Below, piece by piece: positions 1-11,663 of a stretch of DNA of 37,865 bases. The DNA is from an uncultured Wohlfahrtiimonas sp. (GTDB lineage: Bacteria; Pseudomonadota; Gammaproteobacteria; Cardiobacteriales; Wohlfahrtiimonadaceae). Positions within the stretch are counted from its first letter, which is position 1. Each line of letters begins with the position of its first letter. The stretch is from NCBI GenBank assembly GCA_947630895.1, contig CANRJJ010000012.1:1-37865 (forward strand). The letters run 5' to 3'. Made by a program: the position numbers and the translations under genes. Under the pieces are notes generated by a model. It had not been told where the DNA came from. It was given only the letters and a program-made list of their open reading frames with translations, and made no database searches.

Positions 1-902
1 GCGTCAGAATTTTTCAAGAGAAAGTCCAATGCATCTTGTGGGGTTTTTATATCTCGATCATCGATCGCCTTTAGAAAGTTTCTTAATAAATCGATGCGAA
101 TGGCTTGTGTGGATAGATCATTTGTATTGCTGATTCTTTCAGTTGTTCTGGTGGCGAGATAGTTGCCCTTAACATCAACAGCATCAATTTGTATGATGGT
201 GTCGGCTTTTGTTGCCTCTAGTTCGATCATGGCTACATTTTTAAAAGATGGTAAAAGCTCCATGTCATTGAGTTTAGGTGTCTCGCGACTCAAAATAGTT
301 TTTGAATTTTGCTCAATGGGCAAAAAGTAGCTCATGGAAAGGTTTACTTTTACAATAGATGCACCTTCTGTGGGTACAGTAATCGATTGTTCATCAATTT
401 TAGGCGAAACAACTTTGTTAATTTCTAGTAATTTGCCGGATGCCAATAATACAGAAGTTACTGTAACGATAGGCATTTGTGTCTTATAAGTACTGAGTTG
501 ATTTTTAATTTTGCTTGAAATACTAGGAAAGTTAAAAATTAACTCAGTGGTTGATCTTCTAGGTACTTCTGTGAGCTTAATAGTATCTGCATATTTTATG
601 AAATTATCTTCCCAGATAGCAGTGGGAATGAAGTTAAAAGCTGTCGTATAAACAGGCGTTTTAATCTCTTCTTCAGGCTGTTTTTTTTGAAAGTCTTCAA
701 TTTTTTTATTTCTTTCGTATTGAAGTTCTAAAACATTGAGCTCTTTTTCATAGTTTTCTCTGATGTTTTTTAAATTTTCATACTTAAAACGCAAAGTTAA
801 TATTTTTTTGAGTTCTTCTTGTTGGCTTTCAAGAGTATTAGTCCAGCTAAAAGACTGGATTAAAATAATACCTAAAAATATCAATGCTAAGTTTTTTTTC
901 AT
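1..902 (-). CDS. Secreted/periplasmic protein of unknown function (C-terminus truncated by window edge)
   Basis: Not in the ORF track because it has no stop inside the window. Manual translation from ATG at 902 is open for 300 codons: MKKNLALIFLGIILIQSFSWTNTLESQQEELKKILTLRFKYENLKNIRENYEKELNVLELQYERNKKIEDFQKKQPEEE... Signal-like N-terminus, then a charged coiled-coil-like stretch. Confidence 0.8.
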   Translation of the reverse strand, partial: MKKNLALIFLGIILIQSFSWTNTLESQQEELKKILTLRFKYENLKNIRENYEKELNVLELQYERNKKIEDFQKKQPEEEIKTPVYTTAFNFIPTAIWEDNFIKYADTIKLTEVPRRSTTELIFNFPSISSKIKNQLSTYKTQMPIVTVTSVLLASGKLLEINKVVSPKIDEQSITVPTEGASIVKVNLSMSYFLPIEQNSKTILSRETPKLNDMELLPSFKNVAMIELEATKADTIIQIDAVDVKGNYLATRTTERISNTNDLSTQAIRIDLLRNFLKAIDDRDIKTPQDALDFLLKNSD

Positions 903-972
903 AAATAATGCTCAAGTAAGAAGATTTATTACTGTACTACAGTATAAATAGCTTAATTTTAAAATAACAGTC

Positions 973-1776
973 TTATTCGGCTTCTCTTTTTTCTCGTTGC
1001 TCTTTGTGGTGTGAATACAAAGTCACCAAGAAAGCGATGGTTGCGACAATACCAATGATAATTGTAGAAAGTGCATTGATATTTGGGCTAATACCTAATC
1101 TTGCTTTGGAGTAGATCCATAGTGGTAAAGTTGTTGCTCCAGGGCCTGTTGTAAATGTAGCGATGATTAAATCATCCAAAGAGAGCGTGAATGATAATAG
1201 CCAGCCTGAAACAACGCCGGGCATGATCATTGGTAAAGTGATGTAGATGAAAGTTTTGAAACGATCAGCGCCTAAATCCATTGCAGCTTCTTCAATGTGA
1301 CGATCAAAGCCAATTAATCGTGATTGCACCACAACTGTTACGTAACACATAGTAAATGTAATATGCGCCAATAAAATTGTGAAAAAACCTTTGCTAAAAT
1401 TCATGGCTAAGAAGGCTAAAGCTAAAGATGTTCCCATGATTATTTCAGGCATTACCATTGGTGCATAAGTGATGCTAGAGAACAGCATTTTTCCTCTGAA
1501 GTGTTTAAACTTCACTAAGGCAAAGGCTGTCATTGTGCCTAAAATCACAGAAAATGTAGACGTAAAAATAGCGAGCCATAATGTGATTTTGGCTGCTTCC
1601 CATAATCCTTTTGTTTTAAAGAGTTCAGGGTACCATTTAAGAGAGAAGCCACTCCACACAGTCACGAGTTTTGATTCATTAAAACTATAGATGATCAAAA
1701 CCAACATCGGGATGTATAAAAATGCAAAGCCGATGATTAAGGAGATTTTATTAAAACGGGTTAGTGATTGTCTCAT
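973..1776 (-). CDS. potI: Putrescine/spermidine ABC transporter permease (PotI/PotC type)
   Basis: Resembles PotI: FLYIPMLVLIIYSFNESKLVTVWSGFSLKWY, the EAA loop EEAAMDLGADRFKTFIYITLPMIMPG, and SLDDLIIATFTTGPGATTLP. Confidence 0.9.
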   Translation of the reverse strand: MRQSLTRFNKISLIIGFAFLYIPMLVLIIYSFNESKLVTVWSGFSLKWYPELFKTKGLWEAAKITLWLAIFTSTFSVILGTMTAFALVKFKHFRGKMLFSSITYAPMVMPEIIMGTSLALAFLAMNFSKGFFTILLAHITFTMCYVTVVVQSRLIGFDRHIEEAAMDLGADRFKTFIYITLPMIMPGVVSGWLLSFTLSLDDLIIATFTTGPGATTLPLWIYSKARLGISPNINALSTIIIGIVATIAFLVTLYSHHKEQREKREAE

Positions 1777-1785
1777 AATTACTCC

Positions 1786-2805
1786 TTACTCAAATTGCTT
1801 CTGCTGAATGCGTTGGAAAAGATAGATCGGGATAAGTACCAGTAATAGTAATGACACTGAAATAGCCGAAACTAGCGGTAAGTCCATGCCTTGCAAGTAG
1901 GTGTCATAAAGCACTTTGCCAATCATTAAGACATCAGAGCCGCCAAGTAAATCAGGGATGACAAATTCACCCATAGCAGGGATAAAGACCAAGAAGCATC
2001 CTGCTAAAATGCCTGGAAGCGCGATTCTAGCAGTAATTACCCAGAATGTTTTGATAGGTGAGCAACCTAGATCTAAAGCAGCCTCAACTAATGTATGATC
2101 CATCTTGTCGAGTGTTGCATAGATTGGCAAGACCATAAAAGGCAAGTAACAGTATATGATGCCAATATAAACTGCGAATTCAGTGCCGAGTAATTGTAAT
2201 TGAACAGGAGAACTTGGATCGATTAGACCGATGCCTTGGCCGACAAAATTAATAAAATTATTGAGCACGCCGGATGGTGAAAGAATCGTCATCCATGCAT
2301 AAATTCGGATAAGGAAAGATGTCCAAAATGGCAATATGACCATCATTAATCCAAAAAGTCGCCATCTTTTAGGTAAGCGAGAAATGGCTAGAGCAATAGG
2401 GAAGCCAATCAAAAATGTCAGAAATGTTGAAATGACAGCGATTTTCAAGCTACTTAAGTAGGCAGCGATATAGATATCATCTTCCCAAAGAGCAATGTAG
2501 TTTTGGAAATTTAGTTTAATTTCTAATATTCCATCATCAGCCCAGCTTAGAAGAGAAGTATAAGGTGGTGATGCAATTTCTGCTTCTGTGAAGCTGATGC
2601 GTAAAATGATTAAAAATGGAATGACGAAAAAAATAAATAGCCACAAATATGGCACGCCAATGATAATTTTGGAGCTATTGAATATTTTTAAAAATTTGCG
2701 ATACAGCCAAAAGCGCAATAAATTGCGATGGATAAAGTTCAGGCGGGACATTAATTCTGCCGCACGACCAGACATTGCTCCAAGCTCTTGTTGACGATTT
2801 TTCAT
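1786..2805 (-). CDS. potH: Putrescine/spermidine ABC transporter permease (PotH/PotB type)
   Basis: Resembles PotH: PYLWLFIFFVIPFLIILRISF, ILPFWTSFLIRIYAWMTIL, VEAALDLGCSPIKTFW, GEFVIPDLLGGSDVLMIGKVL. Confidence 0.9.
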   Translation of the reverse strand: MKNRQQELGAMSGRAAELMSRLNFIHRNLLRFWLYRKFLKIFNSSKIIIGVPYLWLFIFFVIPFLIILRISFTEAEIASPPYTSLLSWADDGILEIKLNFQNYIALWEDDIYIAAYLSSLKIAVISTFLTFLIGFPIALAISRLPKRWRLFGLMMVILPFWTSFLIRIYAWMTILSPSGVLNNFINFVGQGIGLIDPSSPVQLQLLGTEFAVYIGIIYCYLPFMVLPIYATLDKMDHTLVEAALDLGCSPIKTFWVITARIALPGILAGCFLVFIPAMGEFVIPDLLGGSDVLMIGKVLYDTYLQGMDLPLVSAISVSLLLLVLIPIYLFQRIQQKQFE

Positions 2806-2835
2806 GGTGGCTTCCTTTGAGTATTGTAATTTCGT

Positions 2836-3978
2836 TTAAGAAATTAAAACAACAGCAGAGTCAGCATCAAAGCTGATGTAAACACGATCTTCATAGTTGA
2901 TCGGCAATTCGATAGCGCGTTTATGATTGATTTGTGCGACAGTCACCATTTTACCATTGTCCATTTTGACGTGGTAAATAGACATGTCACCTAAATAACC
3001 GATATCCCAAACTTCGCCCATCATGCAGTTACTTTCTGTATTCTCTGGCGGCGTTAAAGAAATGTCGAGCTTTTCAGGACGAATAGCAAGCCAAGCTTGT
3101 GCGCCAACAACAGCGCCCACACCTTGATTACAAACTAAAGGTGCTTCAACTTCAAAGCTGCTAATGGTTGTGTGAACTGGGGAAATGTCTGAAATAACAC
3201 CTTCAAAAATATTCACATCACCCACAAATTCTGCAACATATAGTGAGTTTGGATATTCGTATATTTCTGTTGGTGTTGCGATTTGTACTAATTCACCACT
3301 GTCCATAACTGCGATACGGCTAGAAACCGTCATTGCTTCTTCCTGATCATGGGTTACGATCACAAAAGTTATGCCGAGCTCTTCTTGAATGGTCATTAAT
3401 TCAAACTGTGTTTGTTCACGCAATCTTCTATCTAAAGCGCCTAATGGTTCATCTAGAAGCAATAATTTAGGTTTTTTGACGATGCTTCGAGCCAATGCAA
3501 CACGTTGGCGTTGTCCGCCTGAGAGCTGGTGAGGTTTGCGTTTAGCAAATTTACCCATTTGTACAAGCTCAAGCATTTGATCAACGCGTTTTTTGATTTC
3601 AGGTTTTGGAACTTTTTCTTGTTTTAAGCCAAACGCAATATTGTCTTCAACCGTCATGTGAGGGAAGAGAGCGTAGCTTTGAAACATCATATTAATCGGA
3701 CGTTCATAAGGCGGAATGAGGGAAATGTCTTCGCCATCCAATAAGATTTTTCCTGAAGTGGGTGTTTCAAATCCCGCTAGCATGCGAAGCAGTGTAGATT
3801 TACCACAGCCAGATGGGCCTAAAAGAGAGAAAAATTCACCTTTATAGATATCGAGTGAAACATTATTAACGGCAATATATTCATCGAATACTTTTACCAA
3901 GTCAATAATTTCAATGTATGGCACCGAGTTAGGATCGCGCCAAGGCTCGTAGGATTTTTTGGATAGGATAGTTGACAT
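2836..3978 (-). CDS. potG: Polyamine ABC transporter ATP-binding protein (PotG/PotA type)
   Basis: Walker [12 protein letters not shown], signature [14 protein letters not shown], Walker [14 protein letters not shown]-terminal TOBE-like region. The ATG at 3978 is preferred to the GTG one codon upstream. Confidence 0.92.
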   Translation of the reverse strand: MSTILSKKSYEPWRDPNSVPYIEIIDLVKVFDEYIAVNNVSLDIYKGEFFSLLGPSGCGKSTLLRMLAGFETPTSGKILLDGEDISLIPPYERPINMMFQSYALFPHMTVEDNIAFGLKQEKVPKPEIKKRVDQMLELVQMGKFAKRKPHQLSGGQRQRVALARSIVKKPKLLLLDEPLGALDRRLREQTQFELMTIQEELGITFVIVTHDQEEAMTVSSRIAVMDSGELVQIATPTEIYEYPNSLYVAEFVGDVNIFEGVISDISPVHTTISSFEVEAPLVCNQGVGAVVGAQAWLAIRPEKLDISLTPPENTESNCMMGEVWDIGYLGDMSIYHVKMDNGKMVTVAQINHKRAIELPINYEDRVYISFDADSAVVLIS

Positions 3979-4108
3979 CACAGCTCCTTAATTCAAAACG
4001 GTTAGGTGAAAAATCAAGGCGATTGGTTGCAATCTTTTTGTTCAGAAGAATGTTGAATGCTGCCGCTCGTCGAATAATTGATATTTATGTTAAATATAAA
4101 AGCAGTGT

Positions 4109-4136
4109 ATTGTATATTGATTGCCGAAAACATCAA
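4109..4136 (-). promoter_or_regulatory. Putative sigma70 promoter for potGHI
   Basis: Minus strand reads TTGATG-N16-TACAAT, immediately downstream of the rsgA stop and upstream of potG. Confidence 0.45.
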
Positions 4137-4139
4137 GCT

Positions 4140-5111
4140 CTATAGGCCGGATGTATTCAAGATTTGAAGATAACTTTCTGCACGCCTTTCTGAAAGCAGA
4201 TTTTGCTCAATGGCATATTCTACCGCACAACCAGGATCTTGTAAGTGGTTACAGTTACTGAATTTACAGCGTTGTGTATATTGAGTAACATCTGGAAAGC
4301 CATTATGAATCGACTCAATGGATAAATGATCAACATTAAAGCTTCTCACGCCTGGCGAATCTATCAAAGCCCCTTGATTGTCATTTAAGTAATATAAAGT
4401 TGTTGCAGAAGTCGTGTGATTACCAAGCCCTGTCGTTGCACTAATGCGTTGAGTCTGTAATGACAACTCAGGAATCATTTTGTTGGTTAATGAAGATTTG
4501 CCAACGCCCGATTGACCGACAAAAATAGAAGTATTGCCTGAAAGCTCTTTGTGTAGAAGGTCTAGCGACTCTTGGTTATCTTGCGATGTCAAAATGATTT
4601 TGATGTCAGGAAATGCCTGTTGATATTCTTTGATGAATGAGAAATCACTATTTTCATCGATCATATCTGCTTTATTCACAATAATACCCATCGGGATATT
4701 AAATTCACGAATAGCGATTAAGTATCTATCAATTAAAGAAGGACTGGGTTCAGGCTTTGGCGCAATGACAATGAAAATTTGATCTAAATTCGCGGCAATT
4801 AATTTTTTATGTTGACCATATGAGACGCGAGCAAGCTCATTTTTTCGTTCAAGTAATTGCAAAACGACAGGAATGTCATTTTCAAATGTAAAATATACGT
4901 AGTCGCCGCACACAATTTTTTCAAGATTTTGGCGTATATTGGCTTTGTATATTTGTTGTTTTTCATCGATGACCATCAAGTGTGGGCCATGTTGAGTAAT
5001 GACTCTCCCTTTAAAGAGAGAGTCAGGATCTAAACTTTTAAGCGCATCAATTTGCTCAGTTTTTTTGTTAGAAATACGTTCGTGTTGCTTTTTAGTTAAT
5101 CGACGCGCCAT
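4140..5111 (-). CDS. rsgA: Small ribosomal subunit biogenesis GTPase RsgA
   Basis: Circularly permuted GTPase motifs NKAD, GQSGVGKSSL, DSPGVRSF, plus C-terminal zinc motif CKFSNCNHLQDPGC. Confidence 0.95.
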   Translation of the reverse strand: MARRLTKKQHERISNKKTEQIDALKSLDPDSLFKGRVITQHGPHLMVIDEKQQIYKANIRQNLEKIVCGDYVYFTFENDIPVVLQLLERKNELARVSYGQHKKLIAANLDQIFIVIAPKPEPSPSLIDRYLIAIREFNIPMGIIVNKADMIDENSDFSFIKEYQQAFPDIKIILTSQDNQESLDLLHKELSGNTSIFVGQSGVGKSSLTNKMIPELSLQTQRISATTGLGNHTTSATTLYYLNDNQGALIDSPGVRSFNVDHLSIESIHNGFPDVTQYTQRCKFSNCNHLQDPGCAVEYAIEQNLLSERRAESYLQILNTSGL

Positions 5112-5117
5112 CAGTAT

Positions 5118-5441
5118 TTAACGCTCAAGCAGTTCTAGTTTGTTTGGCTTGCCATCCCACTCTTTAGCATCATCAGCATGAGGCTTCATTTGAGTGATCA
5201 CAGGCCAATTGCGTGATAATTCAGCATTTAAATCTAAGAAGTGCATTTGATCAGCCGCTAAATCATCTTCTGAAACAATCGCGTTAGCAGGGCATTCTGG
5301 TTCGCAAAGAGTACAGTCGATGCACTCTTCAGGATCAATAACTAAAAAGTTTGGGCCTTCATGGAAGCAGTCAACAGGACAAACTTCAACGCAGTCAGTG
5401 TATTTGCATTTAATGCAGTTTTCGGTAACAACAAAAGTCAT
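5118..5441 (-). CDS. fdxA: Ferredoxin FdxA, 7Fe type
   Basis: 107 aa; [47 protein letters not shown]. Confidence 0.92.
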   Translation of the reverse strand: MTFVVTENCIKCKYTDCVEVCPVDCFHEGPNFLVIDPEECIDCTLCEPECPANAIVSEDDLAADQMHFLDLNAELSRNWPVITQMKPHADDAKEWDGKPNKLELLER

Positions 5442-5456
5442 AATAGCCTCTAAAAA

Positions 5457-6656
5457 TTAATTAACTGTAATTTTAGCAAAACGGCGTTTACCCACTTGGA
5501 AAACAGCAGTTGTGCCTTTGGCAATTTTTAATCCACGATCAGAGATTTTTTCTTGATCGATACGCACAGCGCCACCATCAATTGAGCGGTTGCCTTCTGA
5601 CACTGAAGTCACTAATCCTGCTTCTTTTAAAAGAGCAGCGATTTGAATTTCACCATCTGTAGAAGTCACTGTAATTTCTTCGATATTTTCAGGTAAATTA
5701 CCTTTTTGGAAGCGCTCGATAAAATCACGATGAGCTGCATCGTAATCAGCTTCTGAGTGGAATCTAGAAATGATTTCTTTACACAGTAAGAATTTAACAT
5801 CTCTTGGATTCATGCCTTCAGCAACTGCTTTTTTATAGCCTTCGATGACTGAAGAAGATTCAAAGCTCAATAATTCAAAATAGCGCCACATCAACGTATC
5901 AGATACTGACATTAGCTTACCAAATTGCTCTACAGGCGTGTCATCAACACCGATGTAGTTGCCGAGAGATTTAGACATTTTGTTAACGCCATCTAAACCT
6001 TCTAATAAAGGCATTGTGATGATGCTTTGTGAAGCTTTGCCGTAAGCTTTTTGTAGATCACGACCCACTAAAAGATTGAATTTTTGATCGGTACCACCAA
6101 TCTCAACATCAGTATTTAAGCTCACTGAGTCATAACCTTGCATCAATGGATAAATAAATTCATGCAATGCGATTGGTTGATGATTTTTATAGCGTTTTTC
6201 GAAATCATCGCGCTCTAGCATTCTTGCAACAGTATAGTGTGATGCAAGTTGAATCATGCCAGCAGTACCCAATTCACCTAACCAAGATGAGTTGAATACA
6301 ACTTTTGTTAATTCAGGATCTAAAATTTTGAAGATTTGCTCTTGGTAAGTTTTAGCATTTTCTACAACTTGTTCGCGAGTCAATGGCTTGCGTGTCGCAT
6401 CTTTACCAGTTGGATCGCCGATCATGCCTGTGAAGTCACCAATCAAAAAATTGACTTCATGCCCAAGCATTTGAAAGTGTTTCATTTTGTTGATTACAAC
6501 TGTATGACCTAAATGTAAATCAGGAGCAGTTGGATCAAAACCTACTTTAATTCGAAGTGGACGGTTTTCTTTTAACTTTTCAGTTAAACCTTCAATTGAA
6601 ATAATTTCGTCAGTTCCGCGTTCTATTAACGCTAAACTTTCTTCGATAGATGCCAT
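5457..6656 (-). CDS. tyrS: Tyrosyl-tRNA synthetase
   Basis: [16 protein letters not shown] (HIGH-like), KMSKS, C-terminal S4 domain. ATG at 6656 follows AGGAG; the ORF track uses the TTG one codon upstream. Confidence 0.96.
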   Translation of the reverse strand: MASIEESLALIERGTDEIISIEGLTEKLKENRPLRIKVGFDPTAPDLHLGHTVVINKMKHFQMLGHEVNFLIGDFTGMIGDPTGKDATRKPLTREQVVENAKTYQEQIFKILDPELTKVVFNSSWLGELGTAGMIQLASHYTVARMLERDDFEKRYKNHQPIALHEFIYPLMQGYDSVSLNTDVEIGGTDQKFNLLVGRDLQKAYGKASQSIITMPLLEGLDGVNKMSKSLGNYIGVDDTPVEQFGKLMSVSDTLMWRYFELLSFESSSVIEGYKKAVAEGMNPRDVKFLLCKEIISRFHSEADYDAAHRDFIERFQKGNLPENIEEITVTSTDGEIQIAALLKEAGLVTSVSEGNRSIDGGAVRIDQEKISDRGLKIAKGTTAVFQVGKRRFAKITVN

Positions 6657-6671
6657 CAAACTCTCCTGATA

Positions 6672-7658
6672 TTATTTAAATTTATCCCAGTCTATATCAA
6701 TTGCACTGCCACGTTCTTGTGGCTGTAGACCGGAATCATTATGGTCAATTCTTTGACCGATGTGTGTTGGTAAACCTGACATTTTTTCAATTACTGCATC
6801 AATCAAGCGTTGATCAGATAATTGTAAATTAGGATCATTTCTATAAGGCTCAATAACTTTATAAGCAATTTCTTTTAAACCTGTGATATCTAAGTTGTCT
6901 TCCTCTAAAGGTGGGTGAACTTCCATCACTAGTTCATTGCCTTTCCAGCCAACTTTTACAGGTTCATTTAAGAATGTAACTTCTGTATTCACAGGAACGA
7001 TTCTATAAAGTTCTTCAATATTGTGTGGGAAGAAGCGCATACAACCATGAGTGACTCGCATACCAATGCCTGTTACATCATTTGTGCCATGTAATAAATA
7101 GCTAGGTAGAGTTAAACGAAGAACATGGTTGCCTAATGGATTATCAGGGCCAGCAGGCACAACTTTTGGTAACAGGCCTTTACCCATCTCTAAGTGTTCA
7201 CGGCGGATACTTTCAGGTGGGTACCAAGCAGGAGCTTCTTGTTTACGGTTAATTTTCCAAGTGCCTAATGGTGTTTTCCAGTCCATACGACCTACGCCAA
7301 CAGGGTAAACGTAAACAACATCTTCACCCGGTGGGAAATAATATGTACGCATTTCAGGAATATTGGAAACAATGCCGCTACGTCTTTTGCTTGGCAAAAT
7401 GTATTCAAAAGGCAAAACTATTGGCATCTGTGGCGATGGCGTCCAATAGTTAGAGTCAGGATTTGCCCATTTGAGTTCATCATAACCCGCTTCATATTTT
7501 ATGCTCAGCTCTACAAAAGATTCACCTGATTCAGGATAAATCACTTCCGTATAGCCAATAACATCCGAGCCTTTTTCAGGTGCAGGGTACTGTCTTGCAG
7601 CCGCAGTGCTGAAAAGACCGATTGTAGCTAAAAGACACAATAAAGAAATTTTTTTCAT
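6672..7658 (-). CDS. L,D-transpeptidase (YkuD/ErfK family), exported
   Basis: Signal peptide MKKISLLCLLATIGLFSTAAA, LysM-like region, and YkuD core HGTNDVTGIGMRVTHGCMRFFPHNIEELY with catalytic HGCxR. Confidence 0.9.
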   Translation of the reverse strand: MKKISLLCLLATIGLFSTAAARQYPAPEKGSDVIGYTEVIYPESGESFVELSIKYEAGYDELKWANPDSNYWTPSPQMPIVLPFEYILPSKRRSGIVSNIPEMRTYYFPPGEDVVYVYPVGVGRMDWKTPLGTWKINRKQEAPAWYPPESIRREHLEMGKGLLPKVVPAGPDNPLGNHVLRLTLPSYLLHGTNDVTGIGMRVTHGCMRFFPHNIEELYRIVPVNTEVTFLNEPVKVGWKGNELVMEVHPPLEEDNLDITGLKEIAYKVIEPYRNDPNLQLSDQRLIDAVIEKMSGLPTHIGQRIDHNDSGLQPQERGSAIDIDWDKFK

Positions 7659-7661
7659 AGC

Positions 7662-7925
<264 letters not shown>

Positions 7926-7944
7926 CTATTTCTATTTAAGACAA

Positions 7945-9225
<1,281 letters not shown>

Positions 9226-9360
9226 CTATAATATATTGCTTAGGAAAAATACCGCCCATTATAACGAATAACAAAATGAATAACAAAAATGTGTGAAATT
9301 TGTGTGGCATCTCGAGTATGCTAATGAGCGATGCGAACAATTAATCAAGGTAAATGACAT

Positions 9361-9963
9361 ATGAGTACAGAGACGAAAAAGATAGATTACTTTCATCAAA
9401 AATATAATTTAACGATGCCGCATACGGACGTTGTAGCAGCCACAGAAATAATACAGCCTTGTAAAACTTTAGATTTAGGCTGTGGGCAAGGGCGCAACAG
9501 TCTGTTTTTAAGTGGTTTGGGTTTTGCTTTAACGTCTGTCGATGTGAATTCTAATAGTATTCATTTTTTGCAAGAGGTTATACGAGAAGAAAATATTACA
9601 AATATTGTAGCTTCAACTTATGACATTAACTCGGCTGATATTAAAGACAATTACGATTTCATTTATTCAACAGTTGTATTTATGTTTTTAAATGCTGATC
9701 GTGTTCCGCATATTATTCAGAATATGCAGGAGCAAACAAACGTAGGTGGCTATAACTTAATTGTTTCAGCGATGGATACAGAACAATATCCTTGTGACCA
9801 AGGTTTTTCATTCACATTTAAAGAACATGAGTTACAAAACTATTATAAAGATTGGGAGATCATCGCCTATAACGAAGAGGTAGGTGAGTTGCATAGATTG
9901 GATGCTAATGGCAATCGTGTGAAATTACAGTTTGCCACTATGTTGGCTAAGAAGGTCGGATAA
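9361..9963 (+). CDS. tehB: TehB-like SAM-dependent methyltransferase (tellurite resistance family)
   Basis: YNLTMPHTDVV, TLDLGCGQGRNSLFLSGLGF, DFIYSTVVFMFL, and TehB-like length. Confidence 0.85.
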   Translation: MSTETKKIDYFHQKYNLTMPHTDVVAATEIIQPCKTLDLGCGQGRNSLFLSGLGFALTSVDVNSNSIHFLQEVIREENITNIVASTYDINSADIKDNYDFIYSTVVFMFLNADRVPHIIQNMQEQTNVGGYNLIVSAMDTEQYPCDQGFSFTFKEHELQNYYKDWEIIAYNEEVGELHRLDANGNRVKLQFATMLAKKVG

Positions 9964-9995
9964 GAAAAAGCTAAACTTAGGTTCAGCTTTTTATA
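9964..9995. terminator. Putative intrinsic terminator between tehB and the LLM oxidoreductase gene
   Basis: AAAAAGCTaaacttaggttcAGCTTTTT stem-loop with a T tract, between convergent genes. Confidence 0.5.
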
Positions 9996-10005
9996 TTGAT
10001 AATGG

Positions 10006-11001
10006 TTAGAGGAATTTGAAATGTGGAAGTTGCTTTGCATATTCTAATGTTTTTAAGCGTGTTTCTTGATTATGAATGCCACAAGTAACAATCAATTCAT
10101 CAGGTTCATATGTTGATAAAAACTCATCGATTTTCGGCGTAACAGATTCTACGGTGCCGATAAAAGAGCATGATAATGCATGGCTTGTAGATTTTTTCTC
10201 TTCAGGCGACCACCAAGCATCTATGTTTTCGATAGGTTTTGGTGTTAATCCGATGTGATTACGTCTCAAATTGGTGAAGCTTTGTTGTTTAGATGTGAAA
10301 TGGTATTCAGCATTTTCAACAGACTCACTCAATACTAAGTTAGCGGCAATACTCACATAAGGTTTATCTAACTGCTCTGAAGGCTTGAATTGTTGGCGAT
10401 AAATATCTACGGCATGCTTCAGCATTTGGGGTGCAAAATGAGATGCAAAAGCATAAGGTAAGCCTAAATGAGCGGCTAGCTGAGCACCAAATAAACTCGA
10501 GCCTAAAATCCATAGAGGAATTTGTGTGCCACGGCCAGGGAAAGCTTTGACGTTATCTTTTTCGTTGTTTGAGTTCAAATAATATTGAAGTTCCATAACA
10601 TCTTGTGGGAATCGTTCAGAATCTTGATGGCTACGACGAAGTGCAGTTGCAGTTGTCATATCGCTACCTGGGGCTCTGCCTAAGCCTAAATCAATTCGAT
10701 CAGGAAACAGTGTTGCCAAAGTCCCAAATTGCTCAGCGATGACTAAAGGTGAGTGATTAGGCAGCATAATACCGCCAGAGCCTAATCTGATTTTATTTGT
10801 ATGATTGCCAATGTGGCATAAAAGTACAGATGTAGCGGCGCTCGCAATACTAGGCATATTGTGATGTTCAGCAAGCCAAAAGCGTTTAAAACCTACTTTT
10901 TCTGCTTTTTGCGCGAGCTCAGTACTGTTCTTGATCGCAGTGGCAATCGATAGACCTTCGCCGACAGGTACGAGGTCTAATAATGAAATCGGTATTTTCA
11001 T
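10006..11001 (-). CDS. LLM-class flavin-dependent oxidoreductase (luciferase-like monooxygenase, YhbW type)
   Basis: [74 protein letters not shown]. Confidence 0.9.
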   Translation of the reverse strand: MKIPISLLDLVPVGEGLSIATAIKNSTELAQKAEKVGFKRFWLAEHHNMPSIASAATSVLLCHIGNHTNKIRLGSGGIMLPNHSPLVIAEQFGTLATLFPDRIDLGLGRAPGSDMTTATALRRSHQDSERFPQDVMELQYYLNSNNEKDNVKAFPGRGTQIPLWILGSSLFGAQLAAHLGLPYAFASHFAPQMLKHAVDIYRQQFKPSEQLDKPYVSIAANLVLSESVENAEYHFTSKQQSFTNLRRNHIGLTPKPIENIDAWWSPEEKKSTSHALSCSFIGTVESVTPKIDEFLSTYEPDELIVTCGIHNQETRLKTLEYAKQLPHFKFL

Positions 11002-11129
11002 CAGAAGCTCCTTTTAATAATCCATTCGTTAAGCATAGTAGTTATTTAAGTGTATTTGAATTGTGATTAAAGATTATGCGTGAAAATAATAATGAATAAG
11101 CTGGCGGATTGTAGATAAAGGTATAAAAA

Positions 11130-11155
11130 AAAGCGCGCCATCAGCACGCTTTTGT
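11130..11155. terminator. Putative intrinsic terminator
   Basis: AAAAGCGCGCcatcaGCACGCTTTT imperfect inverted repeat, just downstream of the 11170..11487 gene. Confidence 0.4.
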
Positions 11156-11169
11156 CATTTGTGAGTAAT

Positions 11170-11487
11170 TTACACGCATGTAAATGTGATTCTAGCTACG
11201 CCATTTTGCAAATGTGAGCTTAATTTTGTGTCGATGACTTTAACGTTTTTGTCTTGTTCTTTACAGAATTTTGTTGCGTTTAATAGTGCATAACCTTCAG
11301 CGCCTGTTTTTCTTCCAGCAGCAGGAGCAGCTTCAACAGCAGCTACATAATTGCCATCTTCTAATTCTTGAATGTTTGCATTAAATGTTAAACCAATGCC
11401 TCTAAATGCTGTGTGATCATTTTGAACTGCACAACCCGTGATTAAAAATAATGTTGATAATGTTAATGCAGTGATTTTCTTTTTCAT
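11170..11487 (-). CDS. Small lipoprotein of unknown function
   Basis: 105 aa; signal plus lipobox (LFLITGCA), two further cysteines. Confidence 0.75.
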   Translation of the reverse strand: MKKKITALTLSTLFLITGCAVQNDHTAFRGIGLTFNANIQELEDGNYVAAVEAAPAAGRKTGAEGYALLNATKFCKEQDKNVKVIDTKLSSHLQNGVARITFTCV

Positions 11488-11663
11488 TAGATAATCCTAT
11501 GTCTTACGTTTTGAAAAATATTATTGTAAAGGATTTTATATAATCTTGTAATTTATCTCGGAAAATAGTCTAGAAGATGTAAATCTCAGCATGCATTATT
11601 GGGATTCCATCATAAAAATGATAAGATAGCTGTTTTGCTTTTCTTTAAGATATAAGTGTATTT

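Noticed and set aside
763-951. 62-aa plus-strand ORF
   Set aside because: Antisense to the N-terminal half of the longer minus-strand CDS at 1..902; no coding features.
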